From Erythrocercus mccallii (Eukaryota; Chordata; Aves; Passeriformes; Dicruridae), in NCBI GenBank assembly GCA_013397435.1, contig VZRG01001517.1:1-64000 (forward strand): a stretch of 64,000 bases of DNA, in the 5' to 3' direction. This document shows positions 34,655 to 48,986 of this stretch, piece after piece (the first letter of the stretch is position 1; each line of letters starts with the position of its first letter). Under the pieces are notes generated by a model. It was not told where the DNA came from. It searched no databases and worked only from the letters and a program-made list of their open reading frames with translations. The position numbers were made by a program, and so were the translations under genes.

Positions 34655-35783
34655 GAATGCAAGATCAGGGGACCTGGCCCAGCTAGCATGGATTTAGGAA
34701 GTGCAGGTCCCACTTGACAAACCTGATATCAGCGACACATCCAGTGGATAAGGGAAAGACTTTGGATGTTGTCTACCTGCACTTCAGCAAAGCCTTTGAT
34801 ACACTCTCACACAGCATTATCCTGGAGAAGTTGGCAGCCCATGGCTGGGACAGGTGCTCTCTTAATTAGGTTAAAAACTGTTCAGATGGTTAATACCTTA
34901 ATTGATGGCCTGGATGAATGGATTGTGCGCATCCTCCATGAGTTCACAGATGATGTAAAGCGTTGATTTTCTGGAGGGTAGGAAGACTCGGCAGAGGAAC
35001 CTGGACAGGCTGGATAGATGGGCAGAGGCTGATTGTATGAAGTTCAACAAGGCCAAGTGCTGGGTCACAACAGCCCCAGGCATCTCCTCAGGCTGTAGAC
35101 GTGCCTGATAGAAAAGGACTTGGGGGTACTGGTCAACAGCAGCTGAACATGAGCCAGCTGTGCCCAGGTGGGCAGGAAGGCAAATGGCATCCTGGTCTGT
35201 GGCAGGAGTAGTGTGGCCAGCAGGACAAGGGCAGTGACTGTCCCCTGTTCTCAGCACTGGTGAGGTCATACCTCAAATTCTGTGTTCAGTTCTGTGGCCT
35301 GCAGTCCTGAAAGACACTGAGGAGCTGAAGCCTGTTCAGAGAAGGACAAGAGAGATGATGAAGGGTCTAGAAAGTAAGTCAGACAGGGAACAACTGGAGG
35401 ACCTGGGGTTGTTTAGCCTGGAGGAAAGGAGGCTCAGGGGTGACGTTATCACAACTGCCTGAAAAGAGGGTGCAACCGGGTGAGGATTGGCCTCTTCTTC
35501 CAGGGAAAAAGTCAAGTCAAGACAAGAGGAAGTAGCCTCAAAATGCATCAGAGGATGTTTGGGTTGGACATCAGGAAGAATTTTTCATGAAAGATTGTCA
35601 AGGATAGGCAAAGGCTGCCCAGAGAGATGGTGGACTCATCATGCTTGCAAGTCATTCAAGAAATGACTGAACATGGCACTCAGTGCCACAGCACTTAATT
35701 GATGTGGTGGTGTTTGGTCAAAGGTTGGACTTGACAATTTTGAAGGTCTTTTTGAACCTGATTTGCTCTGGGAATCTCAGATA
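34655..35783 (+). mobile_element. CR1 LINE with decayed reverse-transcriptase end
   Basis: This is the longest sense-strand CR1 here. From 34765 it encodes VVYLHFSKAFDTLSHSIILE and on to KLAAHGWDRC, which is the CR1 reverse-transcriptase region around motif A. The catalytic aspartate expected in YLDFSKAFD is a histidine here, so this copy cannot be active. After about 34860 the coding sequence is broken by deletion, and the rest is the usual CR1 3' portion: AGTTCAACAAGGCCAAGTGC (35040-35059), GACTTGGGGGTACTGGTC, TCAGAGAAGGACAAGAGAGA, GGTTGTTTAGCCTGGAGGAA and TGGCACTCAGTGCCACAG. The 3' octamer is degraded. Start approximate; the LTR ends about 100 bases upstream. Confidence 0.92.
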
Positions 35784-37744
35784 CATTTGTGAATTCTGTT
35801 ATTATCTTATTATCTTAATTATATTATTACTGTAGAGTCAATATAAAATTTAAATTTTTTTAAATTGTACAGGAAGCATTCAAGAACCTTGGTGCCAGAA
35901 ACCCTAGGAGAGAGACCTCTAAGGATACGACGAGCTTTACCCTATAAGCAGACACAAAATATTACTGCCTAATCACCCTCCAGTAAATAAAAATGTCACA
36001 GATAGCAAAACAGTTCTGCAGTCATTCTCATGGTGAGAATGTTCCATTGACTTCAAAGAAAGCCTTTCTCAATAAAACAAAAGTTTGTCTATTCAAAGAA
36101 AAGGGAAGGAAAATGGAAAGGAACCCCAGAGAGTGAATAAAACAAAACAGATGTAAGTTATAACTGCTTATTTATGCTTATGCTGTTTCTGAACTCTCTG
36201 TTCCAATTACAGGATTTTGTGATTTAATTAAGGCAGAGATTGGGGTTTTTGTCTCATCAGCTTTTACATGCCCAGTTAACTGAAAGAACAATATAGACAA
36301 AACACCACATAGATACGTGCTGTCCAAATAATCAGTCCTGAGGTATTGTTTGTACACAAACACACATATATTAATACATACCAATACATATATACTTATG
36401 CATAATACTGTATATGCATGCTGCCTTAACAATGCACTATTGTACCAAAGCAATTATAGATATTTTCTTATTGTCCCTTGAAATCAATTATTATTTCCAC
36501 TCTAAACAACATAGTTTGCAACCAACACTGTAATCAGCTGACACACATAGGGATATACTTTTGCTGATTATCAAATACCTGTTTCCTTTTTACAAACCTC
36601 TGAACACTGAGTAGCTTTTGACACTGAAAATGAGAGATATACTAACTGTATGTACATAAATGTTGGGATGTGATGCCTACTGATTTAACAAAAATGTTCA
36701 ACAAAAAGAAAATGCAGAGTTCTTACTCATGAAAAGAAAGACATTTCCTGCCTCAAACCAAACATTTTATACTGCATCTAGTGAGAGATAAAAGCCAGTG
36801 GTGGTGATTTGACTGATATTTTATTACAACCCCTACTGTTAAAGAGCTAATGGCTAGAAAATGAGCAGCAAGCTGAGTGCAGCTAGGAACTTCTCCAATT
36901 GTTTATGTGTAACCAATTATATTAAGAGCTTTTAGTAAACATTGCTCATTATAATCTATTTCCCTGAAGAAATGTCATTTACAAATGAATATTTAAATGC
37001 AGTTTTAGTTTTTGTTCCCTTTTCAAGAAAATTTTTATGCAAAGGAGATACCAACTTGCAAACAGGCCACTAGAAAACATGAAAAGAAACAGAAGTTATT
37101 CTGCAGGATGAAATGGTGAATTAACAGACTAATCTAATCTAACACTACTACACCTCACATCAGCAGCATAGTTATTGAGGGGGTTTACAACTAGGTTTCT
37201 AGTAATGTAATCAAATTAATTCTCAGTGACCCAAGGTATGATTAATTCTGCTGACCAGCTGAACATCAAACTCAACAAACTCAGCAAATTTGGCACCTGA
37301 ACTAGCCAACCTTTAACAAGACATGAGTAATATTTACAGAGTTCAGGTATGCACAATGGTTTTTTTAACGCCGATACCCCCATAGATACCCATCTAGAAA
37401 AAAACAATTTCTTCACATCTTTTATAATGTAAAAGAGAGCATACTTGCTATATGAGTATGGCTTGACCACTCTGTTGCCATATTCTGTGGCTTTGACCAT
37501 CTATGTTCCCATATTTTTGCCTTTCAGGATATTCAACAAGCTAAACAAACCATATTGCTGAAGACCAGATAGATTTTTGTGCTACTCATAATCAAGTTAG
37601 AATTCTTTGAATAGAAACTCTGCAGAACTTCTGGACTAACTGTATTTTTAGTTCACACTGCTATGTGTCCAAAGCACTTGTAAGAAACACTTTTAAGGGG
37701 ATTGATTTATAGTTATTAATGAGTCTTATATTGTGGTCAATATT
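35784..37744. other. Unique AT-rich DNA, nothing recognised
   Basis: About 2 kb. A TACATA/TATACA-rich patch lies near 36355-36420. No repeat family or coding frame. Confidence 0.5.
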
Positions 37745-38254
37745 AGCTCTACTTGCCACTGCCATGGTCTCACCTTGGGTCCTGTGTGCACTTTTGGGTG
37801 CCACAATATAAAAAGACTTTGAGCTATTAGAGAATGTCCAAATGAGAGCAACAAGGATGGTGAAGGGCCTTGAGGGGAAGCCATATGAGAAGCAGCTGGG
37901 GTCACTTGGTCTGTTCATCCTGGAGGAGACTGAGGACAGACCTCATTGTAGTTACAACTTCTTCACAAGGGGAAGAGGAGGGGTAGGCACTGATCTCTCC
38001 TCTGTGGTGACCAGTGAGAGAACCCCAGAGAATGGTCTGATGTTGTGTCAGGGGAGGTTTAGATTGGATATTAGGAAAGGATTTTTCACCTAGAGGGTGA
38101 CTGGGCACTGGAACCAGCTCCCAGGACAGTGGTCACAGCTTCAGCCTGACACAGTTAAAGCTTTTGGACAGTGCTCTCAGGCATATGGAATATCATTGAA
38201 CTTGATGATCCTTGTCGGTCCTTTCCAACTTAGCATATATTCTGTGATTCTGTG
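37745..38254 (+). mobile_element. CR1 LINE 3' end fragment
   Basis: Sense CR1 with the blocks AGAGCAACAAGGATGGTGAAG, GAGAAGCAGCTGGGGTCACT, TTGGATATTAGGAAAGGATT and AACTTGATGATCCTTGTCGG. It ends TTCTGTGATTCTGTGG, two copies of the CR1 terminal octamer. It is 5'-truncated near 37745 and non-coding. Confidence 0.93.
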
Positions 38255-41200
38255 GTATGGAGGATTACCGTAACCTGTACAAATAAAATACAACTGTACA
38301 AAATGTTCAAGTATTCTGACATTTACTTTGGCTCTGACTTGGAATCTGTGTTATGTCAGAGTCTTTTCTTGCTGGCTCTGTTCATGATGTTATTGCATTA
38401 TTTGGTCTTTTCAGGTTATTCTGGTCTTTTATTTTCTTATGTCATTTATAAACAGAGAAACAAAAATAATGTAAACCTGATCACAGTGAAATTTTGACCT
38501 GGTAAGCAACAGCATAGCATTACATCTGAAACTCAGACTACAAAATTTTGCTAAGAACATAACAGAGGAAGACTCCAGACTACCAGCAGATTATACTCTA
38601 AAATAAATTTTTTGTGGTGTGATGAAAAAAATAAATGACGAAAGTTTAAAACAGATTGGTTCAAGGCCATGGTGATGGACTGCTGACAGTTTATTTAAAC
38701 AGACATCATAAGCAAATGTGTGGAAAGGCAGATCACTAAACAAAAGATGGAGATGATTGATGCAGACCAGCATTGAGGATATTCCTCAGGACCATGGAAG
38801 ACAAATCTGGTAAATAAGAAATTACCATATATTATCTTGACTACTTTATCTTCACAGCTATTCTGTGACTTTGGTCTCACAAAATATAAATTCAGCACTA
38901 TAATATATGATAGGATAATATGTTTGGGTCTATTTGAAGACTTCTAGAGAATAACTATAACCAAAGAACTAAGAAAAATCATAAAAGCATTCACAAATTA
39001 GACAAAACTACTTGAACAGAAAAAATGTGACCATGGGGAGAGGTAAAGGTTATATATACATGGTTTATACATGTTATATATACATGGTTTTATGTGTCTA
39101 TGTATTTTTATATATACATAATATATGTGTGTACATATACACATTATACACCCATATATTATACATATAAGTAGGTCTGTAAATTTGGGAGCTTCCAGAT
39201 AACAATTAGGAAGCAGACTGTAGTGGAGATACATTCTGCACTCTTCAGAGTTAAAGAACTAAAATGCTCTGTTGCTGAAATGCTGATGGCTGCCTCATCC
39301 CAGTTCCTGTAAAAGTCTGGAGAAGAGCTCAGGAACCATGTTTTTGGGGATTGGCCATCACTTTCCAAAGTATCTGATCGAACCACAGCTAAAACATGTA
39401 TAGCATGTCTGAGCACATCTAAGGCAATTAAGACAGACACTGAATTTAAAACACTACAAAATAGATACAACTTTCATTAAAAGAAACTAAGCAGATTGAA
39501 AGATTGTTTGAAGTCTAAAAGACAGTAATAAGCTCCTGATTTATTGCCTTTTTCAACAAGTATCTTGAATCATGACCTCTCACTGTGATTAGAAAACTGC
39601 CAGTTTTTTCTTAAAGCTCAGTTTCTACTTCAAGGTGCAGATACTGAGATGGAGAGCAAAAGTGATCTCGTTATTCCAGAACAATCTTACAGAAATGTAT
39701 GCCCCAAAAAGAAGTATTTCTAGACTTAATGGAGTAAATATTTTTTGCAGTTTTGTTCTGATTTTCTCTTTATTTAAGAATTAAAAGACATAAAAACCAG
39801 CGGTGAAGTCTACTTTTTCACATCACATCAAATCCTTAATGAAAATATATAGGCTATTTTGTTCTGTAAATTGGTTGCATATAAAATTATTTTGGCACTG
39901 TCCTCGTTTAGGTTAATTATTGATAACAACATTCACTGACAGTATCAAAGATAATCTGTAGAGGAAAGAGTAAATTAGAGATAACTTAGAATGCCAAGCC
40001 AGAATGCTGCATTACAGAAAATTCAATTTCCTGCTAGAGACCTAGTTTATACATTGTACTTTGAAAACCTCAGTTCTTCTCAATTTTTTTCATTACTGGC
40101 AGAGATAATCCTCCAGGTTTTTCTAGATCTTTTTGTCCTGTGAGATATCTGGGGACAAGCAGGTCCAAATTCCATCACATAACAAGATATTGGTTTTTCA
40201 TTTGCAGGAATTGAAGGCATCCAAACTTTTGTGATTCCACAATACAGTACCTCTTGGATGTGAGTCCAATATGTTTTGAAATTAGCCATAGAATTACACT
40301 GGGAGTATTGATTTTAAATCCCACAGAGGGGTATCCCCAAGAGAAACATACATTAACATATGTCAGTGAGCCAGGTTTCAAAGGCATCCTCAGGTCCCAC
40401 AGTGCAACTGATTAGCTTTGCACACTGGAATAAATGTGAATGGGTTTGTTAAAGATGTATGTTTACATACTTCAAATGCTCTAAAATATGATTCTCTCTC
40501 AACCACATCCGCATGTATTTGGAAGAATTTTATAGGTAGTGCTCCTGCTCCACTATGTAGTTTTATACACCATGAAAAATTAAGTTTTAGTTTACAAACT
40601 TCACATACAGAACACAAAAACATTTGACTCTTATGCAAATGCATCTTTACATCAGGTCTATGCTCTACCTTCAGGTCATAGATTATGGCACTGTTGTAAT
40701 TTAACTAGGACTCGTGAGACTGTATTACGATGTCACAGAAGCTCCACTACTGATTTCTGCCTCCTAAGCCTTAGACAATTAAAATGAAATTTCACATAAG
40801 GAGGTTTGGAGGGGAAAGAAGGGTGGCTTGCGAAGCATTCAGAAAAATTTTCCTTTGTGGGGAAGACAGACAAGATGATTAACTAGATTTCCTTCAGCTG
40901 TTGTTGTTATGATTCCATACTCTGAAGAATGAATATTTTGAAAAAGAAAATATCTGTCTCCCAAACAGAGAACATATTCCTCAGACTCAAATTTTATGAC
41001 CAGCTCAAGTTTCTCTACCTTATAGATCTTTATGCATACTTCCTGAGCATTTGTTAGAATCATTAACAGTAGATTTTGTCCCCTAAATTCTTATGAAATA
41101 TCTAGAAAAAAACCCTTTCTCTACTCTGGAAAGAAGCTGAATTTTAATGCTTGTTGTCTGGCTTGAGGGATCAGTTAAGAATCACCTCCTATTTAATGAG

Positions 41201-44200
41201 ACTAATGAATGACTTTCACTCTGAGCAGCAACAAAATGTTGAGAAGGGAATAATTCTCCTTCCATTCTTACAAAGGAATATCTGGTAATGTACTTCCTCA
41301 AAATACATTGACAAAGATAGCAAGTGACAATAACCTACCAATTCCACTGACACACACGATGAAAAATAAAAAGGGATTTTTAGGTTCTTTTGATTATGTG
41401 TGATCAGATAGATACCTAACTGGACAAAAATCTAATATGTTCTAAATTCAGCATTATAGTGTGCTTGCCAGCTTGAATTATTCTATGATTCTGACTTGAC
41501 ACTCGGCTTCCTCTTTATAGAGAATGTGGAAATGTGTTGTATGTTATGGACCCAGAAAAGGACTGATCATTTAGATTGGCTCTTATTTCTCCGTTTGTGG
41601 TTTTTTAGAATTTTCATGTGTGAATAACAGCTTCCAGGAAAAAAAACCCTTTTTTAAGGAAGCAATTTTTCATACACTTGAGGTTTTTTTAACAGACCAA
41701 AAAGATCAGCTCAGGAAATTTTCAAGAAAGGTCAGTATGCACTAAAAATATTTGACTTGGCCACTGTTATAAGAAAAGTTTCTATTCACTGAAATCAAAT
41801 TTTCAATTTCTTTTTACACATGTTTTCCTATCAAAGACATTGTAGAAGCATGTAGTTTAACTTTCTGCCAGTCAATATATTGATTTCTTTGCATTTACAG
41901 TATATTTCACATAGACAAGCAAGTCTGATATGTAAATTATTGAACAGGCAGATGTATATTGTAGGTTTTGAAGAGTTATATGTAGCATGAGGAAGGGGAA
42001 TCAATAAAATTCATTGCAACATCAACACCATTTTTGATGTGGCAGCTGTTTCCTTTGCTGCCTCAAGAACTTTGTTTTGACTAGAGCTCAGTTGCAGATG
42101 TTTATGAGCAATAAGGATGTTGGTAAATTTATTACCTGTTTCTATGGGTAAAATAAGTCTCTAAACTTGAATTTTCTTCATAATTGCTTATTTAGACCAC
42201 AAAGTGAACTCCAGCCTGGTACTATAAAGGATATTTAATAAGTTTTTTAAAGTAATTTTCTCTCTTGTATTACCTAATTCATTTATCTTAATCTTTAGGA
42301 AATAATTGACTATGAAGAAGAGTATTCATTTTCTGTTGTCTATATCTATAATATCAGTTCCTTGAAAGCAGCAGCAAGAGGACCTTTCAAACATATATTT
42401 GAAAGTTATTTTGTAATAATATAGATGAGAAGGAGGGCAATCTGCCATCTTGTAACACAATTCATCTCTGCTTTTGTCTGGTCAAGCCTGCTGAGTTTGA
42501 CTTCTTCAGTTACAGAATTCAGAACAGAAATTCTTACAGCACAGCTTGAAAATGCTGCCCTCATTTTGATCAGCTAAGCTACAGGGGAAGGAGGAGAGGT
42601 GGAGGCCTATAATTGAAAGACATTTTCATAAAGATTTGAAAGGCTTCAATGGACCTTTCAGCCTCTGAGATGATGAATGTCACCTTTAATAATGATCTGA
42701 ATAACTTCACAAAGGAGGGACAGTTTAGCTTGGCCTCCACACTTCATAGTCAGACAAAATCCATCAACATGGAGCAGAAAGGACTGGAGGAACCAAAAAT
42801 TAAGAAGTCCGGTTGGAAGCAAAGCGTGTTACTAGTCTCATTTGCCTAAGTCACCTCGAGTTTCCTCACTAAAATAAACTGTCATTTAGGTAACCGGATG
42901 TAATGGGCCATGGAACTCAAAAGACCTTGTAAACATACAAATAAGTAACAGTGTAAAGCAGAGCTGATATTACATGGCAGAAGAGATTTTTAGCTGAGAG
43001 ATTAGACAAACTATTGATTTAACTGCATATTTTGGTGTTTTTTTTCTCTGTGACCTCTCCCTTATATTGCCCTGTGTCAACTAACTGCCCATTATAACCA
43101 TAATTTCCAATAATCCCTTCTTTTTTGTAAGAATGATGAATGCAATGTAGAAAGAACACTGGACAGGAAAAAAAAAGGAGTTCAGCACTGCTGACTTCTT
43201 TCTACACTTAACATTTACACCTCCAGCATTTTAATGATAGCTTTGACAGCACTGTACATGTGAAGGATGAAATTTCCAAAGGTTGCTCTTTAGACCTTTA
43301 TTTGGAACAAACAGCATTCAAAATAACATTCGTTTTCATCTGATCATGATGATGCACTTCTGAGTAGTCAGAATACTTAAGTCTGTAAAACTTCAACTAT
43401 ATATTAAAAGAAATATACATAAACCAATAAATTTGTTGTTACTATCAAGAATGAAGAAAAAATAAGAACTATTTTGCACATGCTTCTGTATCCTATTTAG
43501 GAAATGTGATGCCCAAGAAGAGCAAAGCCAAATCTACCTGTTGTTTTTTTTTTCAAAACTGCTTTTTAATTGTCTATTGAATGGAGACATCCTAGAATCC
43601 AGTTAGTTAATTTTTTGTATACTTGAATTAGCTTTCCTTTCAAAAGAAGGTATCATATACTAAACTTTACATGATTATATAAATAAATATCATGTAACTG
43701 TAAACAGTTCATTATGGTATTACAAGTTTCACCATGAACTGCTAACACATAAAGAGTGATGACTTTTGTCTTCTGTGCAAGAGTGATGATGATCTTTTCT
43801 TGCCTTCTTTGATGACTTTTTCATCCTTAAGACCTCAGCAGTGAGGGTACTGAAGGGTTATGCCAGTGGTAGTGTATAAACCTAAATATACAGGGAAAAC
43901 TGAAGCCAGGGAATATTCTCGCTGTCTTTTAAATATTATTTTTTTTTGTTTAAAGGTTATTTGTTTTACCCTAAAACTTAAAGCAAAAGCTAAACATCAA
44001 AATGAGGAAGACAGAAAAGGAAGGGTTTTATTTCAGACATTCCCTGTAGGCAGCTGTTTAATCACAAAGTACTGACATTTTAATTTAAACAAAATAATTA
44101 CAAGCAAGACATGAGTGAACCTTTTTGCATGCTGTACACAATCACACTTTCCTTAGCTCTAAAGAAAAGTTTCAACTATTTATAATTCATCAAGTCCATA

Positions 44201-45710
44201 AATACTGCTAAATTTCTTTTTCTTTAAATACCAAGGCAGTTTATTTTAAAAGAAGCAATACATTCATTAATAAAGCAGAAAAATGAACAAACCCCAGTCA
44301 GTGCTGACAATCACCTTCACAATATAATCCAACTTCATGAGGCTCAGCAGGGTGAACCCAGCCTACTTTAACTGAGGGGGAAAATAACTGTTGAGGGGCT
44401 AAAAGGCCATCATTTTGTAATCACAGAGACAGGTTCACTTACACAGCAACACAAATTTAGACCGTGTCAGTTAAGGAAGTTATAACAAGCAATAACGCAA
44501 AAATTGTTAAATCATCAGTATTAACTCAAGAGAAAATTACCAGGAATCAGGGTAACAAGAGCTGGAAGAGTACTACTGCCAGAAGGACCATTCCATCTCA
44601 AGGAACAAAAGAGACCATCATTTACCTGCCACACAGTGAAGTACATAGCCATCAATGTAGTTATAATGAACCAAACAGAACTCACAGAAATGCCACATTG
44701 CATGATCCTCGTTGTAAGTGTGCACTCAGGAAAAAAATGTTTAGATCACAGCTATGAGTCTTTGCAAGGGTTGCAAACGTGCTTTAAGAGTATATATTAA
44801 AGAAGTCTACAGAAACCTTTAGTATCTCTCAGTGAAGGGACAGCACCATTGCAAAGGTGAAAAAAATAAATTAAAATGTCCTTTTTTTTGGTTTGTCAAG
44901 CATTCTAATAATGATAAGCCATGATTTATACATTACCAGCATGAACCTTCTCAACACTGACTACACTGTCCAGCTAGGATCCAAATAAAATGAGAAAAAG
45001 GGGAGAAAGGAAAGAAAATAGTAAAAGCAACAATTATTTATTTTCCCTCTGGAATGGATTTTCTCAGTGAAAATAAAGGCAGAGACAATTCTCGAAATAG
45101 ATAACCAGGCAAAAAAATTATATGTTCTGTATGTAAGTAAGATGCATATTCCCATGGCAATATGTAGCAAGTCAGTAAATCTGCCTTTAGAATTGTAGTA
45201 CCTGTTGCAGTATGTAGTCAGATGACTGCTTTCAGCTGAGGTTCAGCTAAATGGACAGAGCTTGAGAAACTACTGGACATGACACGGGAAATTGATTAGT
45301 GATAAAAAGCAGCATAACAAGAAGCTGATAAAAGTTATGACAAATGCTAGGAGGAATGTCCAGATCTCACAGAACATGAAATTAAGGGGAAATTATTCCC
45401 AAGTTAATTGGAAAATAGTTAAGGCATAGAGTCTTGCTAGTCCAACAATATCCCAGTAACCATATCAGTCATAACAAATTTAGGTACCGATGTACTAAAA
45501 CTGTAGTAAAAATGGGGAAAAAATTATTAGGAATAGAGTGGTTTTGGAGCAAAGAAGAGAAAAGAAAGTGGGTGGGAGAAATGTAAGCACAGGAAATATG
45601 AGACAAAGGGGACGAGAAGGTGCCAATCACCCATAATCCAGATGCTGGTCAGTATTGGTTGTTTGACTGGTACCTGTGACTGACCAACACAGCCCATTAT
45701 ACTCTCTAAT
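38255..45710. other. Longest repeat-poor stretch in the window
   Basis: About 7.4 kb with no CR1, LTR or RNA gene that I can see. It includes an AT dinucleotide-rich patch at 39045-39175 made of TATATACATGGTTT and TATACATA words. The longest frames are 103 codons (minus, 39159-39470) and 97 codons (plus, 44464-44757). Neither shows a recognisable domain, and both are of the length expected by chance. Confidence 0.5.
39045..39175. repeat. TA/CA-rich low-complexity patch
   Basis: GTTATATATACATGGTTT occurs twice at about 39048-39092, followed by mixed TATACA, TGTGTA and TATATT words. It is imperfect microsatellite sequence. Confidence 0.7.
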
Positions 45711-46262
45711 TCATAGAATTAGGGCTGGTTACTTAACCACTCAACTACTTTCCTGGGAAGCTTGGTGAGAGGGCTGTGAAGAACTTTTCTTAGTATTTAA
45801 TCTAAGCTTTCTCTGGAGCATTTTGAGGCTAGAGTGCAATGGCCCTCTCCCCTTGGATTCCTTTCCTCCAGGCTAAACACACCCAGGTTCCTCAGCTGCT
45901 TTTCGTAAGATTTTTGCTCCAGAGCCTTACCCAGCTCCATTGCCCTTCTCTGGACACACTTCAGAACCTCAGTGTCCCTTTGCAGTGAGTGGACCAAAAA
46001 TCTGGACACAGGATTCAAATTGCAACTTCACCAATGACAACTACAGTGAGATGATCACTGCCCTGATCCTGTTGGCCACATTGTTACTGATACAGGCCAG
46101 GATTCTGTCGGCTTTCTTGGCCACTTGGGCAGACACTGGCTCATGCTCAGCACCTCTAGGTCCTTTTCTGCTGGGCTTCTTCATCCCCAGCCTGTAGAAA
46201 TGCATGGGCTTGTTGTGACCCAAGTGCAGGGCCTGGCATTTGGCCTTGTTGAACCTCATAAA
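45711..46262 (-). mobile_element. CR1 LINE fragment with internal deletion
   Basis: Antisense CR1 opens with TCATAGAATTAGGGCTGG at 45711 (3' end) and then jumps to the TGTGAAGAACTTTTCTTAGT block, so part of the 3' region is missing. From there it follows CR1 well: CTCCAGGCTAAACACACCCA, TTGCCCTTCTCTGGACACAC, TCTGTCGGCTTTCTTGGCCA, TGGGCAGACACTGGCTCATG, and GCCTTGTTGAACCTCATAAA at its right end. Confidence 0.92.
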
Positions 46263-48715
46263 ATTTTTAAAGGTTTTCCTGACTGTGGTCTCAATTCCTT
46301 GTGAAAATGTACAAGATACTGGTGCACTTCAAAGTCACTATTACCTAGCCTGCAAACCAGACAATAGGTCCAGGTCAGCTGCCAGAGAGTCCCATGAGGG
46401 TTTAGGTGCAAGACATAAAAGCACTTCAATCTGGACTTGCCATCAAATAGAGTAAGAGTTCTGAGGAGGACTGTATACTGAACAACCTAGGGTCTAGCTG
46501 CCTGAGGAAAATCATATAAAAGATCCTGGGTATGCTTTAGTACAGAACTACTAGCAGAATTAGTAGTGAGAAAACAAGTGGCTCTCTTTATGTTTTTTTG
46601 ACATTTATGTGAACATTGTTCATGTGTATGTGATGCCTGTAAAATCATAATTCTGTCTTGATGTGTTAGTGATTGACTGAGTCTGCATATTTGCATGTGC
46701 CTACTGGGAGTATATACCCAGACTCACTACTGTGTGGACACAGGGCTAGGAATCCACAGCATCTCCTCATCTGTGAAGGACTGTTAGTGTTGTGACACCT
46801 GTGAGGTACTCATTATTTTAGAGTGCACCAACTTTTTACCTAGGTGACTGTGAATGAAAACTCCCCCTAGGTGCACTGCATTCACCTAAACTTAAACATA
46901 ACAGATTTTTAAAAGGTGTTACAACAGTGATTCTATACAGAACTGTTGTGCTGATTAAAATTTGTGGCAAAACTTCTGAGAGTGGGACAACTGGATGCTG
47001 ATATACAGACAAGCCATAGGTCATCCTATCAGGAAGCAAAGATTCCACATCATGTAAACTGGTTAATTTATGACTTATGAAACAGATGTTTTTCAATTTA
47101 TAGCCCACTAATTTTGTTATACTAAGCATGTACTATCAAATGTACAAAACGGTTGCAAAATGTTGTATCTTAGGACAACAGCATTTTATACATACCTAGA
47201 TTCCACAATACATTTTGATTAACTAAAAAAAACCCAACAAAACCAAAGGGTAGGAGACATAAGTCACTGTTATTTTATCTTTGCTAATTGAGAAATCCCT
47301 ACATATCCCTAGGGAAGAACATTAGAAAACATAGACAACCTTTGTGATAACCAAGCTACTGCCTCAAGCACTGAGGCAGAACTTTTCCATTGGTTCCTTC
47401 TTAGACAACTAAATGTATTTTAAACTTTTTTTTATTATTATTATTATAGACCACAAGAAACATAATAAAAGAGAAACCATAATCAACTGAAAACTGTTAA
47501 AATAATCAGAAAAAAACTACTCATGTAAATGTAAATAGTGAGATATTCATGGCACATTAAGTAACACTAATATTGGTAAATTTTCTCTTCACCTTATTCT
47601 GAAGGGGCTTACATCTCAGGTAACAGTTGACAAATGACAGAAAAAGGGCAGTGTGTTCTCCTGTCCATAGACAGTCACTAGCTGGCATTTGCACAGTTCA
47701 TACTAAGGCACTGTCAGATGATTACATTATGCTCTCTTTCCAAATTTGCCCTTCCACAGAAGTGTTACTTCTCTCTGATATGACTGCTCTCTGCTCCTAT
47801 AAAATAGAGCTGTCATTCACGTAGCCTAAGAAATTGAAAACTTCTGTTGCCAGGATATGAATAAGAAAGCATGGCAGTGTCTTCTCATTGCACATCTTTT
47901 CTACGTTACTTGGCCTGTCATCTGCTAGCGTACAGAAAAGATGTCATACTAGGCATGTCAGTATTGATCATAATGTGCTTTGTATTCTATTTCTTTATGT
48001 AGATTTTTCCTATACCTACATTATGATTCCTTCCTCAAACTAAGATATGTTTTTCATCAATTTCATCCTGAGCAACCTTACCTCTTCCAGATGTGACACA
48101 ACGTAAATAGCGAAAGATCCCAGTTCAAGTAATCGACTACTATTTAAAATGTGTTAGTAAAGTTATTGTCATGCATTATCCGACTGCAACCTTTCTCACA
48201 GTTCCAGGCCAAGAGGCAATCCTATTCTCCTCTGTACTTGCACTGAGCACAAATCAACATAAAGCTACAGAAAAGTTTGCAAACTTTTTTTTCTTTGTTT
48301 GGGTGGTGCTCTTACAATCATGTGACTTAGTTACACTAATTTTCAGCTACCATGGCACATATGTTATTATAGAATAGTAAGAACTTCAATATTTAGGGAA
48401 AAGAAGGTTGTATGTATGCTACATAAGCAATTGTTGGTCCATTTCACAAATGTTTTTGACAAGAATCTTCCTCTTCCTGTTTTTGATGCTGCTATTGCAA
48501 ACACCCTGTTTTCTGGTTTTTTGTTGTTTTTTTTAAAGTGGTAACACATACACATTTTGAATGAGGGCATAGACAGCATACACTTTCTGGCAGATTCTTC
48601 TGTTAGTAGTTAGTACAATGGCAGCTTCAACTTACTTTTTTTATTGCTTCAGAACTAATAAACAGTCTTGGTGACAGATTCATTAGCAGCACAGTAGCAA
48701 TAATAATCTTTTAAA
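46263..48715. other. Unique DNA, nothing recognised
   Basis: About 2.4 kb. A short (ATT)5 run lies near 47434-47448. No repeat family, RNA gene or convincing coding frame. Confidence 0.5.
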
Positions 48716-48986
48716 AAACTGACAGAACAAGAGGACACAGTCTCAAGCTGCGTCAAGGGAAATATAAGTTGGATATTAGGAAGAAGTTTTTCACAGAGAG
48801 AGTAATAAAATTTTGGAATGATCTGCCTGGGGAAGTGGTGGAATCACCATTCCTGGATGTGTTTAAAAAAAGCCTGGATGTGGCACTCAGTGCCATGGTT
48901 TAGTTGAGATGTAGGGCATGGGTTGGACTCGATGATCTTGAAGGTCTCTTCCAACCTGATCATTCTGTGATTCTGTGATTCTGTGA
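48716..48986 (+). mobile_element. CR1 LINE 3' end, best-preserved copy
   Basis: A 270-base sense CR1 tail with GACAGAACAAGAGGACACAG, AAGTTGGATATTAGGAAGAA, TGGAATGATCTGCCTGGGGA, TGGCACTCAGTGCCATGGTT and TTGGACTCGATGATCTTGAA. It ends with three perfect TTCTGTGA octamers at 48963-48986. It looks less diverged than the other copies and so is probably the youngest CR1 here. Confidence 0.96.

Noticed and set aside
44464..44757. 97-codon plus-strand frame in repeat-free DNA
   Set aside because: Length is within chance expectation for 64 kb, there is no domain and no splice context.
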